From Microbulbifer sp. TB1203 (GTDB lineage: Bacteria; Pseudomonadota; Gammaproteobacteria; Pseudomonadales; Cellvibrionaceae), in assembly GCF_030997045.1 (NCBI RefSeq), contig NZ_CP116899.1, positions 1,550,001 to 1,614,000 of the forward strand: 64,000 nucleotides of DNA, read 5' to 3'. Within the stretch, counting starts at the first letter, position 1, and each line of letters begins with the position of its first letter. A program made the position numbers and the translations under genes. Under the pieces are notes generated by a model. It ran no database searches. It was not told the origin of the DNA and was given only the letters and a program-made list of their open reading frames with translations. Positions 24,438 to 33,600 of the stretch are shown here, piece after piece.

Positions 24438-25703
24438 TTGGCCACCTGTACCGTCGTGACCGCCCCATTCACTCGCAGCGAGTTCAGACAGCGCCAAAAA
24501 GCGGTCCGCGCCCGGCTGGCAGAGCTGGGACTGGACGCCTGCCTGATCACCAGCCCCGAGAACATCTATTACCTTACCGGCCTGGACCATATGGGCTACT
24601 TCGCCTACCAGATGCTGGTGCTGCCCGCCCGCGGCGAACCAGTACTGGTCACCCGGGAAATGGAAAAGGCGGTGGTGCGCGACATGGCACCCGGCGTGCG
24701 CCATGTTGGCTACCCGGACGGCAGCCCCGCGGCAGGCGACCAGCATGTGCCCGTAGCCAAGGGCGCGGAAACTCTGGAACCCTGGCCCTCCCCACCGAAA
24801 GCCACCCCGGAAACCATTCCCCCCTCGATCCCGGTTACCCGCGACGCCCTGGCCGGCATAGGCCTGGGGTGCGGGCGGCTGGGAGTGGAAAAGGCCGGCA
24901 GCTTCTTCCCCATGACCCTGGCCGAGGGCATCCAGCAGTCCCTGCCGGAAGCCGAGTTCGTCGATGCCTCGGGGCTGGTGGACGCCTTTCGCATCTGCCA
25001 GTCCGATCACGAGCTGGAGTGCACCCGGGAGGCGGCGCGCGTCTCCGACGCAATGATACTGGCGGCCATCGCCGCCGCCGGCGTGGGGGTCAGTAAAAGG
25101 GACGTGATGGCGGCGATCTACAGCGAGATGTGCCGCCGGGGGGGCACCTACCCCGGATTTGTGCCCCTGGTTCGCGCCACCACCACCCTGGAGCACGAAC
25201 ACGGCACCTGGCAGGACTACCGGCTGGCCGAAGGGGACCTGCTGTTCCTGGAGATGGCCGGCTGCGTGCGCCGCTACCATGCCCCCATGGGTCGACTGGT
25301 CTATATCGGTGAGGCGTCCCCGGGAGCCAAGCGCATCAACACTATCTGTCGCGATGCGGCGCACGCCGCCGCCAACGCGATCCACCCGGGAGTCTCCGCC
25401 GGCGACGTCTATAACGCCTGGCAGGCGGTATTGGACGGCAATGGCTTGGAGAGTTATCGCCGCCACCACTGCGGCTACTCCGTGGGCATCGGCTATCCGC
25501 CCAGTTGGTCCGGCAGCGGCGTGCCGGTGGCCCTGCGCGCCGGGTCCAGCCTGAAACTGGAGGCCGGCATGGTCCTCCACCTGATGTCCTGGCTGCTGCG
25601 CAGCCCCCTCGGCGACGCCTTTATATCCGACACGGTGGTAGTGACCGAGAGCGGCTGTGAATTCCTGACCAACGTTCCCAGCAAAGTGACTGTGCGGCGA
25701 TGA
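24438..25703 (+). CDS. M24/creatinase-fold hydrolase, ectoine-hydrolase (DoeA/EutD)-like
   Basis: The about 420-residue protein has the two-domain pita-bread fold of M24 enzymes: N-terminal domain with LITSPENIYYLTGLDHMGYF, C-terminal domain ending in GCEFLTNVPSKVTVRR. The five metal ligands of aminopeptidases are mostly absent: the usual DxG and SDxTR segments read LEMAG and HAPMGR, and the usual IEP is replaced by HLMSW, while HHCGYSVGIGYPPSW keeps one histidine region. This resembles metal-free creatinase and ectoine hydrolases (DoeA/EutD). The start is uncertain (TTG 24438, or GTG 24456) because no clear ribosome-binding site is visible. It overlaps a PLP-dehydratase gene by four bases, the pairing seen in ectoine catabolism. 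Confidence 0.8.
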   Translation: MATCTVVTAPFTRSEFRQRQKAVRARLAELGLDACLITSPENIYYLTGLDHMGYFAYQMLVLPARGEPVLVTREMEKAVVRDMAPGVRHVGYPDGSPAAGDQHVPVAKGAETLEPWPSPPKATPETIPPSIPVTRDALAGIGLGCGRLGVEKAGSFFPMTLAEGIQQSLPEAEFVDASGLVDAFRICQSDHELECTREAARVSDAMILAAIAAAGVGVSKRDVMAAIYSEMCRRGGTYPGFVPLVRATTTLEHEHGTWQDYRLAEGDLLFLEMAGCVRRYHAPMGRLVYIGEASPGAKRINTICRDAAHAAANAIHPGVSAGDVYNAWQAVLDGNGLESYRRHHCGYSVGIGYPPSWSGSGVPVALRAGSSLKLEAGMVLHLMSWLLRSPLGDAFISDTVVVTESGCEFLTNVPSKVTVRR

Positions 25704-26665
25704 GCGATATCGGTGCAGCGGAAATAGAGGCTGCCCGCAAAGCCATCGACGGGCTGCTGGAATCCACACCCTGCCTGCGCAGCCGTCCCCTGGAGGAACA
25801 GCTGGGGCGCCCGCTGTGGTTGAAGTGCGAACTCTTCCAGCAGACCGGCTCCTTCAAGCCGCGCGGTGTACTCAACTGGCTGGCCAGCGCTGCCGATACC
25901 CGGCTGGAGCGGGGACTGGTCACCGTCTCCGCCGGCAACCACGGCATGGCCCTGGCCTGGGCCTGCGGCGAGCGGGGTATTCCCGCCACCGTGGTGATGC
26001 CGGAGGGCGCCAGTCCTTTCAAGGTGGAAGCCTGCCGCGGCTACGGCGCCGAGGTGATACTGTACGGAGATATCCGCGCCACCTGGGCCCATGCCAAAGA
26101 GCTGGTGCGGGAGCGCGGCGCCACCCTGGTGCCTCCCTACGACGACCCGTACATCATCGCCGGCCAGGGCACTGTGGGGCTGGAGCTGCTGGAACAGCTG
26201 CCGGAGCTGGATACCCTGATCTGCCCGGTGGGCGGAGGCGGCCTGATCTCCGGCATAGGCATTGCCATCAAGCATGCCAGGCCCGAGGTCCGTATCGTCG
26301 GCGTGGAACCCGCCGGCGCCGCCACCCTGAAGACCGCCTGGGACGCGGGGGGCCCGGTGGAACTGGAGAAGGTGCAAACCCTGGCCGCCAGCCTCGGCGC
26401 CAACCGCGCCGGAGAGCACACCTACGCCGCCAGCCGCCGGGTGGTGGACGAACTGGTAGCCCTCGATGAAGACGCCATCGCTGCCGGCGCGGAACTGCTG
26501 ATCACCCGCGGCAAACTCTACGCCGAACCCGGCGGCGCCATCGCCGTGGCAGCCGTCGCCGCCGGCGCCGTCTCCCTCGATAAAGGTTCTTGCGTTGCGG
26601 CGGTGGTCAGCGGGGGCAATATGGAAACCGGGGAGCTATTGAAGCTGCTCGACAAGATCCCTTGA
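25700..26665 (+). CDS. PLP-dependent threonine dehydratase-family enzyme (EutB-like)
   Basis: This 321-residue fold-type II PLP enzyme has the PLP-lysine motif TGSFKPRG (Lys about 53), SAGNHGMALAWA, and the phosphate-binding loop PVGGGGLISG. These place it in the threonine/serine dehydratase group. It lacks the C-terminal ACT regulatory domain of biosynthetic IlvA. It overlaps the creatinase-fold gene by four bases (ATGA) and is surely co-translated. In hydroxyectoine catabolism EutB is a dehydratase of this type encoded near EutD, which is the favoured guess. EutC, DoeB/EutE and other partners are not here, so a role in another amino-acid degradation route remains possible. Confidence 0.85.
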   Translation: MSDIGAAEIEAARKAIDGLLESTPCLRSRPLEEQLGRPLWLKCELFQQTGSFKPRGVLNWLASAADTRLERGLVTVSAGNHGMALAWACGERGIPATVVMPEGASPFKVEACRGYGAEVILYGDIRATWAHAKELVRERGATLVPPYDDPYIIAGQGTVGLELLEQLPELDTLICPVGGGGLISGIGIAIKHARPEVRIVGVEPAGAATLKTAWDAGGPVELEKVQTLAASLGANRAGEHTYAASRRVVDELVALDEDAIAAGAELLITRGKLYAEPGGAIAVAAVAAGAVSLDKGSCVAAVVSGGNMETGELLKLLDKIP

Positions 26666-26666
26666 C

Positions 26667-26717
26667 GGTGCGCACGGCGCACCCTACACATAGCCAGTAG
26701 GGTGCGCCGTGCGCACC
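26667..26717. repeat. REP-like palindrome, GTAGGGTGCGCCGTGCGC family, copy 1
   Basis: Two perfect 21-base arms (26667-26687 and 26697-26717) with a 9-base loop lie between the convergent PLP-enzyme and rlmKL genes. The arms carry the core GTGCGCACGGCGCACCCTAC. The same 21-mers recur at 37714-37768 in reversed arm order. It could serve as a bidirectional terminator, but its repetition shows it is a dispersed element. Confidence 0.88.
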
Positions 26718-26719
26718 GG

Positions 26720-28906
26720 TCACCTCTGGATTTTCCAGACATTGTGAATTTTCGGATTGCGCTGAAAATCCCTGTCCAGCAGCGGTAAATTCTCTACCCG
26801 AAATTCCGCACAAATCGCTTCGTCCATTTTGAACGTGCGCAAATTATTGGAAAAAACCAGGGAGCCCCCGGGGGCCAGCAAAGCCATGCACTGGCGAATC
26901 AATTTTGGGTGGTCCCGTTGAATATCCAAGACGCCGCGCATTTTCGCCGAGTTGGAAAAGCTGGGCGGGTCCATGAAAATCAGGTCGTAGTGGCCGCGTC
27001 GGTTCTGCTGCGCGGCTTCCAGCCACTGCATACAGTCCGCCTCCACCAGTTGGTGCCGATAGGGGTCCAGGTTGTTGCGCTGGAAGTTGCGCGCACTCCA
27101 GTCCCGGTAGGTTTTCGACATATCCACGCTGGTGCTCTGCACGCAACCGCCCAGCGCCGCCTCTACCGTGGCGCTGGCGGTATAGCAAAACAGATTGAGA
27201 AATTTCTTCCCCGGGGCCAGTTTGCGCAGGTACTGGCGCACCGGGCGGTGGTCCAGGAAGAGCCCGGTGTCCAGGTAAGCCCACAGGTTTACTTCCAGTT
27301 GCGCGCCGTACTCGTCCACCCAGAAGGCGGAGGCGGTATCGGAGTGTTTGCGGTACTGGCCACCGCTCTTGTGGCTGTGACGGCGGCGCTCTTTGATGCT
27401 GATATTTTTCCCGGACAGCTCCAGCACCGATTGAACCGCGCGCACCAGGTCGCGCAGCCGCGCTTGGGCCTTTTCCTCCGGGATGTTCGCCGGCGCCTTG
27501 TACTCCTGGACATGGGCAAACAACTCACCTTCCAGCGAGCGGTATAGGTCAATCGCCGCGGCGTATTCCGGCAGGTCCGCGTCGTACAGGCGGTAGCAGC
27601 TTATACCGCTCTTCTGCGCCCACTTGCCGGTGGTACGCAGGTTCTTGCGCAGCCGGTTGGCAACCATCTCCACCTCGGCGGAAAGCGTTCGACGACCCTC
27701 CTCCCCCCGATTTTCCACAGACTGCTCGCGGATATGAAACAGCAGCAATTGGCTGGGAATACTGCCGTTGTACAGCTGGTACTGTTTGTGGGATCGCAGA
27801 CCGGTGGCATGGCCCAGTTCCGGGTTGCCGGTGAAAATACCCACCGACCATCCGGGAAATTCCTTTTTCAGCTGCCGGCCCAATTCCGCGTAGGTCTCGC
27901 GCAGTGCTTCCTGTTCGCCCAGGCGCTCGCCATAGGGGGGATTAGTCAATACCAGTCCGGGTTTCACTTGGCGGTGACTGGGCACCTTGAAGGCCGCCAC
28001 CGGACGACAGCTGACTCGCACCTGCTTTTCCAGCCCGGCGCGGGCGATATTGGCCTCGGCGGCAAACAGAACCTTGGCGTCGGCGTCATAGCCGCGGATT
28101 TCCGGCAGTTCCCGTTCCAGCCCCTGCCGCCGGCGCTCCAGCGCCTCCTCGCGCAGCGGCATCCACAGATCGCTCTGGTGGTTGAGCCAGCGCTCGAAAC
28201 CGAATTCCTCGCGCAATAGTCCCGGCGCAATATCCGCCGCCATCATCGCCCCTTCGATAAGCAGGGTACCGGAGCCGCACATTGGGTCCAGCAGCGCGCC
28301 GCCATCGGCGGCGATGTCCGGCCAGCCGGCGCGCAACAGCAGTGCCGCAGCGAGGTTCTCTTTCAGGGGCGCAGCGCCGATATGGGTGCGATAGCCGCGC
28401 CTGTGCAGGCTCGCGCCGCTGAGGTCGATGGCGATATCCAGCGTGTCCCGCTGCAGGCGCAGGGCCACGGTCAGGTCCGGATGGCGGCGGTCTATCTCCG
28501 GCCGCGCACCGCTCTGGCGGCGCAGCCGGTCGACGATGGCGTCCTTGGCCTTTTGGGCGCCGAACTGGCTGTTGCGGATCTCCCGGTTGGTTCCGGAGAA
28601 CTGCAGCCAGAGTACGCCGGAGGGGTTGATATGCTCCTCCCAGGGAATCCCGGCCACGGCGCGATACAGATCTTCCGCATCGGCAATCCGGACCTGCCCC
28701 AGGCGCAGCAGCACGCGATTGGCCAGGCGGCTCCACAGGCAGCAGCGGTAAGCCAGTTGCAGGGAACCGGAGAAGTGTACCGCGGCTGGCTGTTCGCGGG
28801 TCGCGCCGGCGCCCAGGGCGCGCAGCTCCTCCGCCAACAGGCTCTCCAGGCCCCGGGGGCAGCTGGCGGTAAAGTCGATTACGTCAGTCAAAATCCTGTC
28901 TCTCAC
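26720..28906 (-). CDS. rlmKL: Bifunctional 23S rRNA methyltransferase RlmKL
   Basis: One polypeptide with two methyltransferases: the N-terminal half makes m2G2445 and the C-terminal half m7G2069 of 23S rRNA. The 728-residue protein has a THUMP region (about 50-155), MCGSGTLLIEGAMMAAD and catalytic NPPYGERLG in the RlmL half. The RlmK half has LDTGLFLDHRPVR, NLFCYTASATV and DPPSFSNSAKM. The order THUMP-RlmL-RlmK and the length agree with the E. coli enzyme. The start may be GTG 28906 or the TTG six codons later. Its neighbours rmf and pyrD are conserved in Pseudomonas. Confidence 0.95.
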   Translation of the reverse strand: MRDRILTDVIDFTASCPRGLESLLAEELRALGAGATREQPAAVHFSGSLQLAYRCCLWSRLANRVLLRLGQVRIADAEDLYRAVAGIPWEEHINPSGVLWLQFSGTNREIRNSQFGAQKAKDAIVDRLRRQSGARPEIDRRHPDLTVALRLQRDTLDIAIDLSGASLHRRGYRTHIGAAPLKENLAAALLLRAGWPDIAADGGALLDPMCGSGTLLIEGAMMAADIAPGLLREEFGFERWLNHQSDLWMPLREEALERRRQGLERELPEIRGYDADAKVLFAAEANIARAGLEKQVRVSCRPVAAFKVPSHRQVKPGLVLTNPPYGERLGEQEALRETYAELGRQLKKEFPGWSVGIFTGNPELGHATGLRSHKQYQLYNGSIPSQLLLFHIREQSVENRGEEGRRTLSAEVEMVANRLRKNLRTTGKWAQKSGISCYRLYDADLPEYAAAIDLYRSLEGELFAHVQEYKAPANIPEEKAQARLRDLVRAVQSVLELSGKNISIKERRRHSHKSGGQYRKHSDTASAFWVDEYGAQLEVNLWAYLDTGLFLDHRPVRQYLRKLAPGKKFLNLFCYTASATVEAALGGCVQSTSVDMSKTYRDWSARNFQRNNLDPYRHQLVEADCMQWLEAAQQNRRGHYDLIFMDPPSFSNSAKMRGVLDIQRDHPKLIRQCMALLAPGGSLVFSNNLRTFKMDEAICAEFRVENLPLLDRDFQRNPKIHNVWKIQR

Positions 28907-29207
28907 TCAAGGCGACAATTTTTGGGTTTCCCCACTATACAAATTTCTTCTATTACCACTTCTCTTCAGACGAAAGCGTTCGTTCACAGGCCAGGTGCTT
29001 TTTGCTCTACTGGGGGCTGCGCTCATAACCGCCAGCTCAAAGGATGCCAACCGGTTCCCGCAATGTGAACCCGACAGTGCACAGCGAATGAAACAGCGCG
29101 CGGCGGCGAGCGCTTTTTTATTTCACGGATTTTCACCATATCCTTCAGTATCAGGGAGTGAAAACCTGCGAGCGGCAAGCGAGCGGCAAGAGAGGTGCCT
29201 AAACCTT
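28907..29207. other. Divergent region before rmf
   Basis: These 301 bases lie between rlmKL (minus) and rmf (plus). A short GC stem followed by six T residues (AGCGC 29095-29099, GCGCT 29110-29114) could be a weak leader terminator. An in-frame ATG at 28995 would extend Rmf by 71 residues of non-homologous sequence and is rejected. No other feature was recognised. Confidence 0.35.
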
Positions 29208-29459
29208 ATGAAACGCCAAAAACGCAACCAGTCCGACAGAGCCTTCTACAAAGGCTACCTGGCCGCCACCCAAAACAAAGCCATGGATAATTGTCCCTTT
29301 GAAAATGAAGAGCTTCACCAAGCCTGGGTCAACGGCTGGCGGGAGGGCCGGGAGGATTACTGGAACGGGTTTGAAGGTTCAGTCACAGCGCAAAAACTGG
29401 AAACCTACCGAGCGGTAACCACCAATGTGCACCACCCGGATGGCTGGAGCACCATGTAG
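29208..29459 (+). CDS. rmf: Ribosome modulation factor
   Basis: Rmf binds 70S ribosomes in stationary phase and causes their dimerisation into inactive 100S particles. The 83-residue protein starts MKRQKRNQSDRAFYKGYLA, with the family core CPF and WVNGWREGREDYW. It is longer at the C-terminus than the 55-residue E. coli protein, as is usual in Pseudomonas relatives (the extra tail ends HHPDGWSTM). The ATG at 29208 is preceded by GAGGTG. It is flanked by rlmKL and pyrD, the order found in Pseudomonas. Confidence 0.94.
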   Translation: MKRQKRNQSDRAFYKGYLAATQNKAMDNCPFENEELHQAWVNGWREGREDYWNGFEGSVTAQKLETYRAVTTNVHHPDGWSTM

Positions 29460-29460
29460 C

Positions 29461-29533
29461 GGCCCGACCCGCCGAGAGGGACGCATGCAAAGTGACCATC
29501 CACCTCCCCGGGTTCCATACCCGGGGTCGGGCC
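29461..29533. repeat. Nested inverted repeats between convergent rmf and pyrD
   Basis: The outer arms GGCCCGACCC (29461-29470) and GGGTCGGGCC (29524-29533) match perfectly, and an inner stem CCCCGGG/CCCGGGG (29506-29512, 29520-29526) has a 7-base loop. The pair fills almost the whole gap between the two stop codons. It could block read-through in both directions, but no T-tract is present. Confidence 0.65.
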
Positions 29534-29535
29534 TA

Positions 29536-30576
29536 TCAGCGGCCGCCCGCCCCCTGCTGGCGCAAAATGGCAATCGCCTCCACCACCTCTTTCACCAGTG
29601 CCGGACCACGGTAGATAAATCCGGAGTAGATCTGCACCGCAGTGGCACCGGCGCGAATTTTCTCCACGGCACTGGCGCCGTCAAAAATACCACCGACGCC
29701 AATGATCGGAATCTGCCCGCGCAGTTCCCGCGCCAGCTGTGCAATCACCCAGGTGGACTTCTCCGCCAGCGGCCGACCACTCAGGCCACCCTCTTCCCTG
29801 CCGTGGGGAAGATGGGCCACCGCGGACTTGTCGACAGTGGTGTTGGTAGCGATCACCCCTTCAATCTCATATTCGCGCAACGATTCGGCAATCCGGGCGA
29901 TGGCCTCGCCGTCAATATCCGGCGCTATCTTCACCGCCAGAGGCACCGAGCGGCCGCAGCTCTGGGCCAGTTGCTGCTGCTTCTCCTTGATCTCGCCCAG
30001 CAGCCGGTCGAGGCTTTCGCCGAACTGCAGGTCCCGCAGCCCTTTGGTGTTGGGGGAGGAGACGTTGGCGGTGATGTAGTCCGCATAGGGGTAGACTTTT
30101 TCCATGCACAGGCAGTAGTCGTCCGCCGCCCGCTCCACCGGGGTGTCGAAATTCTTGCCCACGTTGATGCCGAGTACGCCGCCGTAACGGCGACGCTTGA
30201 CCCGCTGCACCAGGTAATCCACCCCCAGGTTGTTGAAACCCATGCGATTGATAATCGCCTCCGCCTCCTGCAGGCGGAACAGGCGCGGCTGCGGATTGCC
30301 CGGCTGCGGGCGCGGGGTCACCGTACCCACTTCCACGAAGCCAAAGCCCAGGGCGCCTAGGCCGTTGAATGCCTGGGCGTTCTTGTCCAGGCCCGCTGCC
30401 AGTCCCACGGGGTTGGGCAGAGTGAGGCCCATCAACTCCACCGGATCATCCGGAACCGGTTGGCTGAACAGGTTGATCAGCCCCAGCCGCTCAGCGGCGC
30501 CGATGGCGTCCAGGGACAGGTGGTGGGCCCGTTCGGGATCGAGCGCAAACAGGGCTTTGCGCAGGTATGAATACAT
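29536..30576 (-). CDS. pyrD: Dihydroorotate dehydrogenase (quinone), class 2
   Basis: Membrane-associated FMN enzyme oxidising dihydroorotate to orotate with quinone in pyrimidine synthesis. The 346-residue protein begins MYSYLRKALFALDPERAHHL, the N-terminal quinone-site helices of class 2 enzymes. It continues NPVGLAAGLDKNAQAFNGL, the FMN/active-site loop ANVSSPNTKGLRDLQ, and IGVGGIFDG near the C-terminus. The ATG at 30576 has AAGGA close upstream and fits family alignment; an ATG eight codons earlier is less likely. It is downstream of the glutamate dehydrogenase gene on the same strand, separated by a REP palindrome. Confidence 0.96.
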   Translation of the reverse strand: MYSYLRKALFALDPERAHHLSLDAIGAAERLGLINLFSQPVPDDPVELMGLTLPNPVGLAAGLDKNAQAFNGLGALGFGFVEVGTVTPRPQPGNPQPRLFRLQEAEAIINRMGFNNLGVDYLVQRVKRRRYGGVLGINVGKNFDTPVERAADDYCLCMEKVYPYADYITANVSSPNTKGLRDLQFGESLDRLLGEIKEKQQQLAQSCGRSVPLAVKIAPDIDGEAIARIAESLREYEIEGVIATNTTVDKSAVAHLPHGREEGGLSGRPLAEKSTWVIAQLARELRGQIPIIGVGGIFDGASAVEKIRAGATAVQIYSGFIYRGPALVKEVVEAIAILRQQGAGGR

Positions 30577-30605
30577 GCCTTTCCTTAATAATTCGATCAT
30601 TTCTT

Positions 30606-30632
30606 GTAGGAGCGGGCCATGCCCGCTCCTAC
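30606..30632. repeat. REP palindrome (GTAGGAGC family) over the gdh stop codon
   Basis: GTAGGAGCGGGC (30606-30617) and GCCCGCTCCTAC (30621-30632) form a perfect 12-bp stem with a CAT loop. The TAG stop of the glutamate dehydrogenase gene lies inside the right arm. The GTAGGAGC family is typical of Pseudomonas-type REP elements and recurs in this window at 42331-42388 and 46872-47049. Confidence 0.85.
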
Positions 30633-33600
30633 GCCAGCGACTCCTGGTCCGCGGTAGCGTTGGCCAGGTACATCAGCTCGCGCAGGGCCACAGTGAACAT
30701 GGCGAAGTCCCCGGCCGGCGTGGACTTGAGTTCGGCGAGGATGTTGTTCCAGCGCTGTATCGCCGGCGCCATGATATCGCTCCAGAGGGCCATGGCGCCA
30801 TCCAGATCCAGATCCGCGTCGCCGGCCAGGCGCAGCAGGTTCACCGCCAGGCTGGCGAGCTGACTGTCCAGGTCGTCCATGCAGGTCTCGCGGGCCTGGG
30901 CCTGCCAGAAGCCCTCTGCCGGCAGGTCGATAATCAGATTGCCAAACCAGTTCAGCTTCAGGGCATCGGCCAGGCGGAAGTAGACGGCGGAAACTTCCTC
31001 CACCGGACGTTCGCTGATACGGGCGGATTCGGAGATGCTCAGGGCCAGGAAGAGATGGGTAGACGCGGCCATGAGAGCGACAGATTCCGGAACCCCGGCC
31101 TCCTGCAACTCATGGTATCGGGGCTCCCAGTCGTTGCGCGGCTCGCCGCACAGCACCTTCGGCAGCGCCTTGAATACCCGCTGTACCGAATCCCTATACA
31201 GCTCGCGGTTCTGCGCCGGCTCCAGGTCATTGCGGCGATTGCGGATAAACCAGCGAGTACCGCGGCGCACCCGGCCGATCATGGAGTTCAGCAGTTCTAT
31301 CTGCAACTGCGCGGGTACCCGATAGTCCAGCGCCGCCACCTGCTGCTGGAATTCGTCCATCAGGTACACGTCCCGTGCGCTGATGTAGGCGGCGGCGATG
31401 GCATCGATGTCCGCTCCCGTGGCGCCGCTCATGCGGTGGTAAAAAGTGATGCCCATATTGTTGACCAGTTCGTTGGCCACCTGGGTGGCGACGATCTGGC
31501 GTCGCAGCGGATGGTCGTAGACCAGCTCGCTGTAGCGGGCCATCAGTTCCCGCGGGAAAGCGGATTCCACCGCCTCCTGCACCCGCGGGTTCTCGATGAT
31601 CTGCGCGTTGAGCAGCTCTTCCTTCAGTTTCACCTTGACGTAGGAGATGAGCACCGAAAGCTCCGGGCGGGTCAGGTACTGGCCGCGGTTCTGGCGCTCG
31701 TTGAGCTGCTCGTTGTCGGGAATAAATTCCAGTGCGCGCCGCAGGCGGCCCTCGCTCTCCAGGGCGTTGATGGTCCGCCGGTATTCGTCGATGCGCGCGG
31801 CCACCTGGAATTCCGCCACGCTGAGCGCGCGGGTCTGGTTGTAGTTGTTGTTCAACACCAGCTCCGATACCGAGTCGGTCATTTCCTCCAGCAGCTGGTT
31901 GCGCTGCTTGTCGGTGAGGTCGCCGTTGGCCACCACCTTGTTGAGGAGAATCTTGATGTTCACCTCGTGGTCGGAGCAGTCGACGCCGCCGGCGTTGTCG
32001 ATAAAGTCGGTGTTGCAGCGGCCGCCGTTGAGGGCGAACTCAATGCGCCCGCGCTGGGTCATACCCAGGTTGCCGCCCTCGCCGAACACCTTGGCGCGCA
32101 GTTCGCGGCCACTGACCCGCAGCACGTCGTTGGACTTGTCCCCCACCTGGGCGTGGGACTCGGTGCTGGCCTTGACATAGGTGCCGATGCCGCCGTTCCA
32201 GATCAGGTCCACCGGTGCCCTGAGCATGGCGCTGATCAGCTCGTTGGGATTGAGCTGGTCCGCTTCGATGTCGAAGGCTTTTTTCATTTCCGGGGTGATC
32301 TTTATCGACTTGGCGCGCCGCTCGAAAATACCGCCGCCCTTGGAAATCAGCTTACTGTTGTAGTCAGTCCAACTGGAGCGCGGCAGCTCGAACAGGCGCT
32401 TGCGCTCGGCGAAACCCGCCGCGGCATCCGGCTCGGGGTCGACAAAAATGTGCAGGTGATTAAAGGCGCCCACGAGGCGGATATGCTCCGACAGCAACAT
32501 GCCGTTGCCAAACACATCGCCGGCCATATCGCCGATACCGATCACCGAGAAATCCTCGCTCTGCACGTCCACGCCCATCTCGCGGAAATGCCGCTGCACC
32601 GACACCCAGGCGCCGCGGGCGGTAATACCCATCTTCTTGTGATCGTAGCCCTGGCTGCCGCCGGAGGCGAAAGCGTCGCCGAGCCAGAAGTCGTACTCGG
32701 CGGCGATGCCGTTGGCGATATCGGAGAAGGTGGCGGTGCCCTTGTCCGCGGCCACCACCAGATAGGGGTCGTCCCCGTCGCGGCGGATCACCTGTTCGGG
32801 GGTCACCACCTCACCGTCCTTGAGGTTGTCGGTAATATCCAGCAGGCCGCGGATAAACGTCTGGTAGCAGGCGATCCCCGCCTCCATGATCGCCTCGCGG
32901 CTGCCGTCCACCGGGGGCTGACGCACCACGAAGCCGCCCTTGGCGCCACTGGGGACGATCACTGCATTCTTGACGTTCTGCGCCTTTACCAGTCCCAGCA
33001 CCTCGGTGCGGAAGTCCTCCAGGCGGTCGGACCAGCGCAGGCCGCCGCGGGCCACCTTGCCGCCGCGCAGGTGCACGCCCTCAACCCGCGGTGAGTAGAC
33101 GAAGATTTCGAACTCCGGGCGGGGCTCGGGAATACCGGGAATTTCCCGCGGGCTGAACTTGATGGAGATATAGTCCTTGGGCTGCTCGTCCTTACCCATT
33201 TGGAAGAAGTTGGTGCGCAGCGTGGCCAGGATCAGCTCCAGGTAGCGGCGGATGACCTGGTCTTCGTTCAGGTTGTCGACGCTGTCGAGCCCGTCGTGGA
33301 TTTTTTTGATCAGCCGCTCCACCCGGGTCTGGTCCTGTCTGTCGCCGCTGATGCGCGGGTCGAACATGGCGCGGAACAGCGCCACCAGGTTGCGGGTGAT
33401 CTCCACGTGGTTGGCCAGGGTGGCGGCGATATATTCCTGGCTGGCACTGAACTTGGTCTGTTTCAGGTAGCGGGCGTAGGCGCGCAGCATGGAGACCTCG
33501 CGCCAGTTGAGGCGCGCCGCCAGCACCAGGCGGTTGAAGGCGTCGCTCTCGGCCACATTGGTCCAGATAGCCGAGAAGGCGTCCTGGAACAGGCCGCGGG

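Noticed and set aside
24399..25769. 456-codon minus-strand reading frame under the creatinase-fold gene
   Set aside because: It is antisense to a gene with clear family motifs and has no recognisable protein features.
28995..29207. N-terminal extension of rmf by 71 codons
   Set aside because: The extension has no homology, while the downstream ATG has GAGGTG and begins exactly at the conserved MKRQKR start of the Rmf family.
30230..33094. 954-codon plus-strand reading frame opposite the glutamate dehydrogenase gene
   Set aside because: It is an antisense shadow rich in His, Gln and Val with no domain pattern; the minus-strand protein is a complete known enzyme. The same applies to the 556-codon frame at 33200-34870.
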